Positions 11,589-21,375 of a stretch of 64,000 nt of DNA are shown here, piece after piece. The position numbers were made by a program, and so were the translations under genes. The first letter of the stretch is position 1. Each line of letters starts with the position of its first letter. The stretch lies in NCBI GenBank assembly GCA_001577635.1, contig LSBP01000001.1, forward strand, positions 248,001-312,000, in the 5' to 3' direction. The DNA comes from Halomonadaceae bacterium T82-2 (GTDB taxonomy: Bacteria > Pseudomonadota > Gammaproteobacteria > Pseudomonadales > Halomonadaceae). The notes under the pieces are model-generated. The model worked only from the letters and a program-made list of their open reading frames with translations. It searched no databases and had not been told where the DNA came from.

Positions 11589-11607
11589 CTATCTGAAAAA
11601 GAGATAG
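11589..11607. promoter_or_regulatory. Candidate LysR operator: CTATCT-N7-AGATAG
   Basis: Perfect 6-bp inverted repeat immediately upstream of the LysR gene, divergent from the SMR gene. Confidence 0.5.
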
Positions 11608-11610
11608 ATC

Positions 11611-12489
11611 ATGCAGTGGAACCTGGATCAGCTCGTCTGCCTGCTGGCCGCCGCCGACAGCGGCTCCTTCTCGGCCGCCGCACGCCATCTGGGTCGCGCC
11701 CAGTCGGCGATCAGCACCGCCATCGCTCACCTCGAACTGGACTTGGGCCTGACCCTCTTCGACCGGCGCGGCCGCACCCCGGTGCTGACCGGCGAAGGCC
11801 AGGCGCTGGTCCGCGAGGCCCGGGAGATCCTGCGCCAGTGTGACCAGCTCGAGGCCCGTGCCCGCACCCTGGCCGGCGGCGAGGAGTCACACCTGACCCT
11901 GGCCGTCGACGAGGCGCTGCCCTACCCGCCGCTGATGGATACCCTGCTGGTGCTGGCCGAGCGCTGGCCGAACCTGGAGCTGTCGCTGCTCAACGGGGCG
12001 CAGGCGGACATCCCCAGCTGGGTCGCCGACGGCACCGCCGACCTCGGCGTGCTGTTCAGCCAGCCCTCGCTGCCGCCCCGGCTCGACGTGCGCCAGATCG
12101 CCCGCCTGGCGCAGACCGCCATCGTCGCCCACGACCATCCGCTCGCCACCGCGTCCTCCGTGCGGCTGTCGACGCTCAGCCGCCATCGCCAGCTGGTGGT
12201 GGCCTCGCCGCTGGGCGGCAACCGCAGCGCGCGCCTGTCGCCGCGCATCTGGCAGCTCAACAGCTACTACGCGATCGCCGAACTGGTCACCCAGGGCATC
12301 GGCTGGGCACTGGTCCCCACCCACATCGCCGACTACCCCATGTACCGCTCGCTGGTCAGCCGCCTGACCATCGACGACCTGCCCGAGCCGCCCGGTGTCA
12401 GCGTGGAACTGGTACGTCGGCGCGACGCCGGCCAGGGGCCGATCGCCCGCTGGCTCGAGGCGGAACTCAGTACGCGACTGTCGCGCTGA
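11611..12489 (+). CDS. LysR-family transcriptional regulator
   Basis: N-terminal HTH MQWNLDQLVCLLAAADSGSFSAAARHLGRAQSAISTAI. Confidence 0.92.
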   Translation: MQWNLDQLVCLLAAADSGSFSAAARHLGRAQSAISTAIAHLELDLGLTLFDRRGRTPVLTGEGQALVREAREILRQCDQLEARARTLAGGEESHLTLAVDEALPYPPLMDTLLVLAERWPNLELSLLNGAQADIPSWVADGTADLGVLFSQPSLPPRLDVRQIARLAQTAIVAHDHPLATASSVRLSTLSRHRQLVVASPLGGNRSARLSPRIWQLNSYYAIAELVTQGIGWALVPTHIADYPMYRSLVSRLTIDDLPEPPGVSVELVRRRDAGQGPIARWLEAELSTRLSR

Positions 12490-12495
12490 GCGGGG

Positions 12496-13176
12496 TCAGG
12501 GCAGCCGCTCCGGCGCATGGGGCAGCGTGGCGGAAAGCCGCCAGAGCGTCTGGCCGCTTTCCGCGTACTTGCGCTCGAAGGGCGTCAGGTAGTCGCCCTG
12601 CGGGTCATGGCGGACCACCGTCGGCAGCGGCTCGCCGGCATGCTGCAGCGCCAGGGCGAACTCCTCCAGGTACAGCCCCCAGTTGGACCGCACCTCGAGG
12701 CGCCCGCCCAGGGCGAGAATCGCCGGGAAGACCGGATGACCGTGCCAGCGCAGCTTGAGCTGCGAGGCCTTCGGGTAGGGATTGGGGTACAGCAGGTAAT
12801 GGCGCTCCGGCTGCCAGCCGGCGCCCAGCGCCAGGCGCCAGAAGTCGACCAGATCGGCGCGCACCAGCAGGGCGTTGTCGGGCAGCGGGCCGTGCTCGCG
12901 CTCCAGCCGCGCCGCGCTGCGGTCGATGCCGATCACCGCGCGGTCCGGATGACGGGCGGCCAGGGCCCGGGTGGAAAGCCCCACGCCGCAGCCGGCATCG
13001 AGCAGCAGCGGCCGCCCCTGGGCGGCCAGCCAGTCCTGCGCCCGCTCGAAGGCGAGCCGGGTATGGTCGGCGATCGGCTTGCGCCAGGGGTGGTTCAGGG
13101 CGCGGGCGACCCGTCGCGCCAGGTCCTCGTGCGGGCCGGGCTGACGGGAGGTGACGGTACGGGAATTGGCGTGCAT
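12496..13176 (-). CDS. TrmB-like (Methyltransf_4) SAM-dependent methyltransferase, divergent
   Basis: LLLDAGCGVGLSTRALAARHP, VIGIDRS, YPNPYPKASQLKLRWHGHPVFP. Confidence 0.75.
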   Translation of the reverse strand: MHANSRTVTSRQPGPHEDLARRVARALNHPWRKPIADHTRLAFERAQDWLAAQGRPLLLDAGCGVGLSTRALAARHPDRAVIGIDRSAARLEREHGPLPDNALLVRADLVDFWRLALGAGWQPERHYLLYPNPYPKASQLKLRWHGHPVFPAILALGGRLEVRSNWGLYLEEFALALQHAGEPLPTVVRHDPQGDYLTPFERKYAESGQTLWRLSATLPHAPERLP

Positions 13177-13391
13177 GGCAGTCTCTGGGTCGAGAAACGC
13201 GCCCAGTCTACCAAGCCGGCTCGCCTGCCCGCCAAGGCGGCCGGCATGACGCCGCTGCAACCCGAGTGCTATCATCGCGTCCCAGACCCGGCATGGCGTG
13301 CCCGCCCCTGTCCCCCGCGGCGCCCATGCAACCCTGACGGCTCGTTGCTGTCAGCTTTTCGTAGACTCCATTGCACAACGAGGGATGCGGC

Positions 13392-15299
13392 TTGTCACAG
13401 TTACCGGTGATTGTCGGCATGGGCGGTGTCAATGCCGCCGGCAGAACCTCGGGCCACCAGGCGTTCCGCCGCACGGTGCTCGATGCCCTGTCCGCCGAGG
13501 AACAGCAGCGCACCGTGGTCGGCCTGGCCGCCATGATGCATCTGGTGGCCCGCCAGGCCGACGGCTCCTGGCAGGACAGTCACGGTAACCGCCTCGACAC
13601 GGCCGGCGTGGCCGATCGCTTTCGCCAGACGGTGCTCGACCACACCCTGATCCGCCGCATCGAGGACGAGGCCTTCAACGCCGAAGGCATCCCGGCCAAC
13701 CGCCGCGCCCAGCTGGCCCTCGACGCGCCGCTGACCTTCCAGGTGCGCCGCCGCCAGCTGCCCGAGGCCCTGCCGGAAACCTGGCAGGTGCGCGACCTGG
13801 ACAGCCGCCGGGTCGAGGTCAGCGTGCCGCCGGGCGCCCTCGAGGTGCTGCTTCCGGACCACCGTCAGGCCCAGGTTCGCGCCGCCGGTCAGCTGCCCAG
13901 CGGCTTCGCGCCCGAGCGCCTGTATCGCAGCGTGCATCACCCGCGCGGGCTGTCGATGGCGGTGTTCGGCGCCAGCGACTGCCTGGGCCAGAGCGGGCTG
14001 GACTGGGAGACGCTGCGCGACGGCCTCGACCCGGATCAGATCGCCGTCTACGCCGGCAACTCCATCGGCCAGCTCGACGACGAGGGCTGGGGCGGGCTGC
14101 TCAAGAGCTTCGTCTCCGGCAACCGCGCCACCTCCAAGCAGATGCCGCTGGGCTACGGCCAGATGCCCGCCGACTTCCTCAACGCCTACGTGCTGGGCAG
14201 CGTCGGCGCCACCGGCGCGATCCAGGGCGCCTGCGCGACCTTCCTCTACAACCTGCGCCAGGGCATCGAGGAGATCCGTCGCGGGGTGCGCCGGGTGGTG
14301 ATGGTGGGCACCAGCGACGCCCCGATCACCCCCGAGATCATCGAGGGCTTTCGCAGCATGGGCGCGCTGGCCGACGACGACAGCCTCAAGGCGCTCGACG
14401 CCCTGAGCCTGCTCACCGATGCCGACTACCAGCGCGCCTGCCGCCCCTTCGCCCGCAATTGCGGTTTCACCATCGCCGAATCGGCCCAGTTCGTGCTGCT
14501 GATGGACGATGTCCTGGCGCTGGAAACCGGCGCGCAGATCCTCGGCGCGATACCCGGCGTGTTCGTCAACGCCGACGGCTGGAAGCGCTCGATCTCGGCG
14601 CCCGGCATCGGCAACTACATCACCTTCGGCAAGGCAGCATCGCTGGGCCGCGAGATCCTCGGCGAGCGCGGCCTGCGCGAGCGTACCTTCGTGCACGCCC
14701 ACGCCACCAGCACGCCCAAGAACCGCGTGACCGAGTCCCATGTCCTCGACAGCGTGGCACGGGCCAACGGCATTCACGACTGGCCGGTGGCCGCCGTCAA
14801 GGCGTTCGTCGGCCACTCCCAGGGCAGCTCCGCCGGCGACCAGCTGGCCAGCGCCCTGGGCAGCTTCGCCCATGGCTACATCCCCGGCATCCCCACCCTC
14901 GACGCCGTGGCCGACGACGTGCACGGCGAACGCCTGCGCCTGCCCCGCGAGTCGCTGGCCTTCCGCGCCGACGCCGCCTTCCTCAATGCCAAGGGCTTCG
15001 GCGGCAACAACGCCACCGGGCTGCTGCTCTCGCCGGACGCCACCGAACGCCTGCTGGTCCAGCGCCACGGCCAGGCCGCCGTCGCCGCCTGGCGCGAGCG
15101 CGCCGCCGCCGTGCAGGCCCGTGGCGATGCCTATCTGGCACGCGCCGACGCGGCCGATTTCGAGGTCATCTACCGCTTCGGCGAAGGTGTACTCGAAGGG
15201 CCGGAGCTGACGGTCGAGGCCGACGGCATCCACATCCCCGGCTATGCCCGTCCGGTCTCGCTGGCGGTGGACAACCCCTTCGGCCGGCTCGACGACTGA
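13392..15299 (+). CDS. fabY: Beta-ketoacyl-ACP synthase, FabY-like
   Basis: LPVIVGMGGVNAAGRTSGHQAFRR; GACATFLYNLRQG active-site Cys; HAHATSTPKN; KAFVGHSQGSS; apparent TTG start (13392; upstream alternative TTG 13371). Confidence 0.82.
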   Translation: MSQLPVIVGMGGVNAAGRTSGHQAFRRTVLDALSAEEQQRTVVGLAAMMHLVARQADGSWQDSHGNRLDTAGVADRFRQTVLDHTLIRRIEDEAFNAEGIPANRRAQLALDAPLTFQVRRRQLPEALPETWQVRDLDSRRVEVSVPPGALEVLLPDHRQAQVRAAGQLPSGFAPERLYRSVHHPRGLSMAVFGASDCLGQSGLDWETLRDGLDPDQIAVYAGNSIGQLDDEGWGGLLKSFVSGNRATSKQMPLGYGQMPADFLNAYVLGSVGATGAIQGACATFLYNLRQGIEEIRRGVRRVVMVGTSDAPITPEIIEGFRSMGALADDDSLKALDALSLLTDADYQRACRPFARNCGFTIAESAQFVLLMDDVLALETGAQILGAIPGVFVNADGWKRSISAPGIGNYITFGKAASLGREILGERGLRERTFVHAHATSTPKNRVTESHVLDSVARANGIHDWPVAAVKAFVGHSQGSSAGDQLASALGSFAHGYIPGIPTLDAVADDVHGERLRLPRESLAFRADAAFLNAKGFGGNNATGLLLSPDATERLLVQRHGQAAVAAWRERAAAVQARGDAYLARADAADFEVIYRFGEGVLEGPELTVEADGIHIPGYARPVSLAVDNPFGRLDD

Positions 15300-15347
15300 C
15301 GCATCGGGGGAGGCGATTGCCGGTACAGCATCCATCGGCTACCCTGA

Positions 15348-15923
<576 letters not shown>

Positions 15924-15948
15924 CGCGACCGCCGCAGCGAGGACATGA

Positions 15949-16200
<252 letters not shown>

Positions 16201-16210
16201 GCCGCCTGCG

Positions 16211-16236
16211 CGGTGCCGCCCGGCCGGGCGGCACCG
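16211..16236. terminator. Perfect 26-bp palindrome, probable terminator after ferredoxin gene
   Basis: CGGTGCCGCCCGGCCGGGCGGCACCG, 11 nt after the stop codon; no strong T tract. Confidence 0.55.
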
Positions 16237-16282
16237 GCCTGATTGCCTGCCACCCGCCTAACCCACAGGGACGTACCCGCCC

Positions 16283-17632
16283 ATGAGCGCTGCCGCCACC
16301 CGTCGCGTCTGGACGCTGGCCTGGCCGATCATCCTGTCCAACATCACCGTGCCGCTGCTCGGCCTGGTGGACACCGCCGTGGTCGGGCACCTGCCGGAAT
16401 CGCGCTTTCTCGCCGGCGTGACCCTGGGCGCCACGCTGTTCGGCTTCCTCTACTGGGGCTTCGGCTTCTTGCGCATGGGCACCACTGGCCTGACCTCCCA
16501 GGCGGTGGGCCGCGAGGACGACACCGCGGTGCGCAACCTGCTCGGCCAGTCGCTGCTGCTGGCGGCGCTGATCGGCGCGCTGCTGATCGTGCTCTCGCAG
16601 CCGCTGACCACGCTGGGCCTGTGGCTGCTCGACGGCAGCCACGAAGCCACCACCCTGGCCCGCGAGTACGCCGGCATCCGCTTTCTCTCGGCCCCGGCGG
16701 TGCTGGCCAACTACGCCATCCTCGGCTGGTTTCTGGGCCAGCAGAACAGCCGCGTGACCCTGACGATCATGGTCGCCACCAACAGCGTCAACATCGTCCT
16801 CGACCTGGTGTTCGTGGTCGGCCTGGGGATGACCAGCAACGGCGTCGCCTGGGCCACGGTGATCGCCGACTACACGGCGCTGGGCCTGGGCCTGTGGCTG
16901 GTCCGGCGCCAGCTGCGCACGCTCGGCGGGCGCTTCCTCGGCGAGCGCCTGTGGCGACCGGCCGCCTACACCGAGCTATTCCAGGTCAACAGCCAGCTGT
17001 TCCTGCGTACCCTGGGGCTGCTCTTCGCCATGGCCTTCTTCACCAGCCAGGGCGCCAGCCAGGGCGACGTGATCCTGGCCGCCAATGCCGTGCTGCTGCA
17101 GTTCATCATGCTGACCTCCTACGGCCTGGACGGCTTCGCCCACGCCGCCGAGGCACTCACCGGACGGGCCATCGGCCGGGGCGACGGCGCGGCGTTCCGC
17201 GATGCGGTGGGCGGCGCGATGCGCTTTTCCCTGCTCACCACCATCGCGGCCATGCTCGCCTTCGCTCTCGGCGGCCACTTCCTGATTGCGCTGCTCACCG
17301 ACCTGCCGGCAGTGCGCGAGACCGCCGCCACCTACCTGCCCTGGATGGTGCTGATGCCGCTGCTGGCGGTGTGGAGCTACCTGTTCGACGGGGTGTTCAT
17401 CGGCGCCACCGCCACCCGCGAGATGCGCAACAGCATCCTCGTCGGCCTGGCGGTCTACCTGCCCGCCTGGTGGCTGGCCACCGGCCCGCTGGCGCTCGGC
17501 AATCACGGCCTGTGGCTGGCCTTCACGCTGTTCACGCTGGCCCGTTCGGCGACGCTGCTCGCCTACTACCGACACTACCGCCGCACTCGCTGGCGCCTGC
17601 CGCTCGACCAAAGACGCACGGCGGCGCGTTGA
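16283..17632 (+). CDS. MATE-family efflux transporter (DinF-like)
   Basis: RRVWTLAWPIILSNITVPLLGLVDTAVVGHL; 12-TM pattern. Confidence 0.93.
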   Translation: MSAAATRRVWTLAWPIILSNITVPLLGLVDTAVVGHLPESRFLAGVTLGATLFGFLYWGFGFLRMGTTGLTSQAVGREDDTAVRNLLGQSLLLAALIGALLIVLSQPLTTLGLWLLDGSHEATTLAREYAGIRFLSAPAVLANYAILGWFLGQQNSRVTLTIMVATNSVNIVLDLVFVVGLGMTSNGVAWATVIADYTALGLGLWLVRRQLRTLGGRFLGERLWRPAAYTELFQVNSQLFLRTLGLLFAMAFFTSQGASQGDVILAANAVLLQFIMLTSYGLDGFAHAAEALTGRAIGRGDGAAFRDAVGGAMRFSLLTTIAAMLAFALGGHFLIALLTDLPAVRETAATYLPWMVLMPLLAVWSYLFDGVFIGATATREMRNSILVGLAVYLPAWWLATGPLALGNHGLWLAFTLFTLARSATLLAYYRHYRRTRWRLPLDQRRTAAR

Positions 17633-17701
17633 CCGCGGCCTGTCGGTTGCGCTATCGCTAGGCGCGACGCTGCAAAACGCCAACAACCAGCGAGACTCCC
17701 C

Positions 17702-19018
17702 ATGCTCAAGACACTGTCACGCCCGGCCGTGAAACTGGTCGAGCGTTATCTGCCCGATCCCTACATCTTCGTGCTGCTGCTGACCCTGATCGCCGCCGCG
17801 GCCGCCATCGGCGTGGAACGCCAGACGCCGCTGGCCGTGCTGCGCTTCTGGGGCGACGGCTTCTGGAACCTGCTGAGCTTCTCGATGCAGATGCTGCTGG
17901 TGCTGGTCGCCGGCTTCATGCTGGCCAGCTCGCCGCCCGTACGGCGCCAGCTGGCTCGCCTCGCCACCCGTGCCGGCACCCCCGCCCGGGCCATCGTGCT
18001 GGTCACGCTGGTCTCGCTGGCCGCCAGCTGGATCAACTGGGGCTTCGGCCTGGTAGTGGGCGCACTGTTCGCCAAGGAGCTGGCCCGCCAGATCCGTGTC
18101 GACTATCGCCTGCTGATCGCCAGCGCCTATTCCGGCTTCGTCGTCTGGCACGGCGGACTGGCCGGCTCGATTCCGCTGGTGATCGCCACCGAGGGCCACT
18201 TCACGGCCGACCAGATCGGCGTGGTCCCCACCGGCGAGACGATATTCTCGCTGTTCAACCTGGCCATCGTCGTGGCGCTGTTCATCGCGGTGCCGCTGGT
18301 CAATCGGGCGATGCTGCCCGACGACGCCGACAGCGTGTACGTCGACCCCGAGCGGCTCGACACCCCCGCCGGCGAGGAACGCCCGGTGATCACGCGACCT
18401 GCCGAGCACCTCGAGAACAGCAAGACGCTGGCCTGGCTGGTGGGCATCCCGGGGTTGCTGTTCCTGCTCGATCACTTCCTGCTGCGCGGCGGCGGACTCA
18501 ACCTCAACATCGTCAACTTCCTGTTCCTGTTTCTGGCCATCGTGCTGCACCGCACCCCGCGCCGCCTGCTCGACAGCCTCCACGAAGCCATCAAGGGCGG
18601 CGCGGGCATCGTCATCCAGTTCCCCTTCTATGCCGGGATCATGGCGATCATGGTGCAGTCGGGCCTGGCCCAGACGCTCTCCGAGGGCTTCGTGTCGATC
18701 GCCAACGCCGACACCCTGCCGTTCTGGTCGTTCATCAGCGCCGGCGTGGTCAACCTCTTCGTGCCCTCCGGCGGCGGCCAGTGGGCGGTGCAGGCCCCGG
18801 TCATGCTGCCGGCGGCCCAGGCGCTGGGCGCGGACATCCCGCGTATCGCCATGGCCGTGGCCTGGGGTGACGCCTGGACCAACCTGCTGCAGCCCTTCTG
18901 GGCGCTGCCGGTGCTGGCCATCGCCGGTCTCAAGGCCAAGGACATCATGGGCTTCTGCCTGATCCAGCTCGTGGTCACCGGCGTGATCATCGCCCTGGGG
19001 CTCAGCTTCATCCCCTGA
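17702..19018 (+). CDS. Short-chain fatty acid transporter (AtoE family)
   Basis: RYLPDPYIFVLLLTL; INWGFGLVVGALFAKELAR; FVPSGGGQWAVQAPVMLPAA. Confidence 0.9.
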   Translation: MLKTLSRPAVKLVERYLPDPYIFVLLLTLIAAAAAIGVERQTPLAVLRFWGDGFWNLLSFSMQMLLVLVAGFMLASSPPVRRQLARLATRAGTPARAIVLVTLVSLAASWINWGFGLVVGALFAKELARQIRVDYRLLIASAYSGFVVWHGGLAGSIPLVIATEGHFTADQIGVVPTGETIFSLFNLAIVVALFIAVPLVNRAMLPDDADSVYVDPERLDTPAGEERPVITRPAEHLENSKTLAWLVGIPGLLFLLDHFLLRGGGLNLNIVNFLFLFLAIVLHRTPRRLLDSLHEAIKGGAGIVIQFPFYAGIMAIMVQSGLAQTLSEGFVSIANADTLPFWSFISAGVVNLFVPSGGGQWAVQAPVMLPAAQALGADIPRIAMAVAWGDAWTNLLQPFWALPVLAIAGLKAKDIMGFCLIQLVVTGVIIALGLSFIP

Positions 19019-19076
19019 CGCCACCCTGCCGGGCCGACCATGAGGTTAGCCTTGTTGCAACAACGAGGGGCACCAA

Positions 19077-19165
19077 GGGGCAAGCCGAAGAGGAGGTCCG
19101 GCGCCAGGGAAGGCGTCGGTAGCGCTCAGGGATGAGTCTATAGCGCCTCCTCGCAGGCTTGCCCC
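19077..19165 (+). repeat. Structured intergenic element, copy A (core 19082-19163)
   Basis: Aligns gaplessly over 82 nt with reverse complement of 51846-51927; nested helices listed in findings. Confidence 0.75.
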
Positions 19166-19274
19166 GAGCGTCCGACACGATCCACGATAGTCTTGGGGTC
19201 GAACGCCCCGGACGCATCGTGCCGGGGCAAAACGTGTTACACCTAAGGGAAATCCCGCGACACGAGGATGCCCC

Positions 19275-19784
19275 ATGGCCCCCGACGACATGCCCCGCCA
19301 GCACGAACTGACCATGACCGTGCTGATGACCCCCGACATGGCCAACTTCAGCGGCAAGGTCCACGGCGGCGCGATCCTCAAGAAGCTCGACGAGGTCGCC
19401 TACGCCTGCGCCAGCCGCTATTCCGGCAGCTACGTGGTGACGCTGTCGGTCGACCAGGTGCTGTTCAAGCAGCCGATCCATGTCGGCGAGCTGGTCACCT
19501 TCCTCGCCATGGTCAACCATGTCGGGCGCTCATCGATGGAGATCGGCATCAAGGTGGTCGCCGAGTCGATTCAGGAGAAGGTCATTCGCCACACCAACAG
19601 CTGCTACCTGACCATGGTCGCGGTCGACCCGCAGGGCAAGCCGGTCGAGGTGCCGCCGCTGCGCTTGGACACGGCGCTGCAGAAACGCCGTTTCGAGAAG
19701 GCCGCGCTGCGCCGGGAAATGCGCAAGGAAGCCGAGCGCGCCACCCGCGCGCACGACCATCAGTACGCGCAACGCTCATCCTGA
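19275..19784 (+). CDS. Acyl-CoA thioesterase (hotdog fold, YciA/BACH type)
   Basis: MTVLMTPDMANFSGKVHGGAILKKLDEVAYACASRYSG. Confidence 0.9.
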   Translation: MAPDDMPRQHELTMTVLMTPDMANFSGKVHGGAILKKLDEVAYACASRYSGSYVVTLSVDQVLFKQPIHVGELVTFLAMVNHVGRSSMEIGIKVVAESIQEKVIRHTNSCYLTMVAVDPQGKPVEVPPLRLDTALQKRRFEKAALRREMRKEAERATRAHDHQYAQRSS

Positions 19785-19812
19785 TACACCCCCGTCATCG
19801 CAAGGAGGCCGC

Positions 19813-20799
19813 ATGACGTCGCCCGCATCGCTTCGGGACCGCCTCGCCCTGGCCTGGGACGGCCTGATCATCGCCCTGGTGATCGTCAACCTGGCGCTGC
19901 TGCTGTTCGACAGCCTGTACCTGCTGCCGCCGCTGCACGACGCCTTCGCCGCCGTCGCCCCGCGCCTCGAGGCTGCCTATGCCGACACCATCCACGCGCA
20001 TTTCTTCTCCATCGACCTGGCCTTCGTCAGCGTCTACGTGCTCGACGTGCTGATCGGCTGGACGATGGCGATCATCGAGCGGCGCTATCATCGCTGGTTC
20101 TTCTACCCCTTCGTGCACTGGTACGACGTGCTCGGCTGCATCCCGCTGGCCGGCTTGCGCTGGCTGCGCGTACTGCGCGTGTTCGCCCTGCTCCATCGCC
20201 TGCAGCGCCTGGGCATGATCGACGTACGTCGCTGGTACGTGTTTCAGGCAGCCCGCAAGTATTACGACATCCTGCTCGAGGAAGTGTCCGACCGCGTCGC
20301 GGTCCGCCTGATCGGCAGTGTTCAGGAGGAGGTCCGCCACAGCAACACGCTGTCGCGTCGACTCGCCGACGAAGTGGTGGCACCGCGCAAGGAACAGCTG
20401 GTGGAGGAGATCGCCGAGCGGCTGGAGACGGGGCTCGACGGCATCTATACCGAAAACCGCGCGCTGATCGCCCGCTATGTCAGCGCCCTGGTGGGCCGCA
20501 CTCTGCAGGAAAGCCCCGAAATCCAGCGCCTGCACCGCATGCCCATGGGCCGCCAGGTCACCGGCGCCATGGACCAAGCCCTCAGCGACCTGGCCAGCCG
20601 GCTGATCCACGAAGCGGTCGGCGGCCTGCGCTCGCCGGAGTTCTCGCAACTGCTGCGCCGCGCCGCCGACAGCGGCATGGACATCCTGCTGGTCACCGAC
20701 CGGCGCAGCGAGCGCATCACCGAGCAGGTACTCATCGAAGTGCTCGAGCTGCTCAAGGAACAGATCGCCACCAAGCGCTGGCAGACCAAGTACGACTGA
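19813..20799 (+). CDS. Putative voltage-sensor-like 4-TM membrane protein with long cytoplasmic C-terminus
   Basis: Four hydrophobic segments; fourth is GLRWLRVLRVFALLHRLQRLGM (S4-like Arg spacing); no pore helix or filter motif. Confidence 0.6.
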   Translation: MTSPASLRDRLALAWDGLIIALVIVNLALLLFDSLYLLPPLHDAFAAVAPRLEAAYADTIHAHFFSIDLAFVSVYVLDVLIGWTMAIIERRYHRWFFYPFVHWYDVLGCIPLAGLRWLRVLRVFALLHRLQRLGMIDVRRWYVFQAARKYYDILLEEVSDRVAVRLIGSVQEEVRHSNTLSRRLADEVVAPRKEQLVEEIAERLETGLDGIYTENRALIARYVSALVGRTLQESPEIQRLHRMPMGRQVTGAMDQALSDLASRLIHEAVGGLRSPEFSQLLRRAADSGMDILLVTDRRSERITEQVLIEVLELLKEQIATKRWQTKYD

Positions 20800-20856
20800 T
20801 CAGGCTTCCATGGCCAGCACCGTGTACGGTGCCTCGCTGGCATGGCGTCGATCGCG

Positions 20857-21180
20857 CTAGCCGCAATCGGCGCCCACGATGCGCCCGTGTTCGTCCAGGT
20901 GCAGGTTCAGGCGATCCGGGCGGTAGTCCATGGTGTAGCCCTGCCCCGGACGGATCACCCGCACCTGCTCGGCACCGCTGCGTTCACGGGCCCGGGGCGT
21001 CAGCGCGTCCCGGTAGTCGCGCCCGGTCCAGTCGGCCAGGGCATCGGCATCGCAGGCCTCATCGTCCGCCTGACTCATCGGTGGCGGCGGCGGAGCCGGG
21101 GCCGATTCGTGCCTCGGCGCGCCGACACAGCCGCCCAGCAGGCCGGCGACCAGTATTCCGATCATGGTGCGTCTGTCCAT
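20857..21180 (-). CDS. Lipoprotein resembling I78-family peptidase inhibitor
   Basis: Lipobox LLGGCVG; CDADALADWTGR...RVIRPGQGYTMDYRPDRLNLHLDEHGRIVGADCG. Confidence 0.75.
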   Translation of the reverse strand: MDRRTMIGILVAGLLGGCVGAPRHESAPAPPPPPMSQADDEACDADALADWTGRDYRDALTPRARERSGAEQVRVIRPGQGYTMDYRPDRLNLHLDEHGRIVGADCG

Positions 21181-21375
21181 CCCCGTCTCCTCCCTCGTGG
21201 ACCCCGCCGCCGCGGCCACGCATGGCCGGCACATCGGGTAAACCGCTGGACGCCGCGCGGCACCCTCGATAAGGTCCTGAAATGTGGAGCCATCCGTCGC
21301 CGATGGCTAGGCTCAGTGGGATTGAGGCACGATATCGCTCATTGCACCCCGTCACCGACAAGAGGATGGAAGCTC

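Noticed and set aside
13401-15335. 644-aa minus-strand ORF
   Set aside because: Exact antisense of the FabY-like gene with no recognisable domain; GC-skew artefact.
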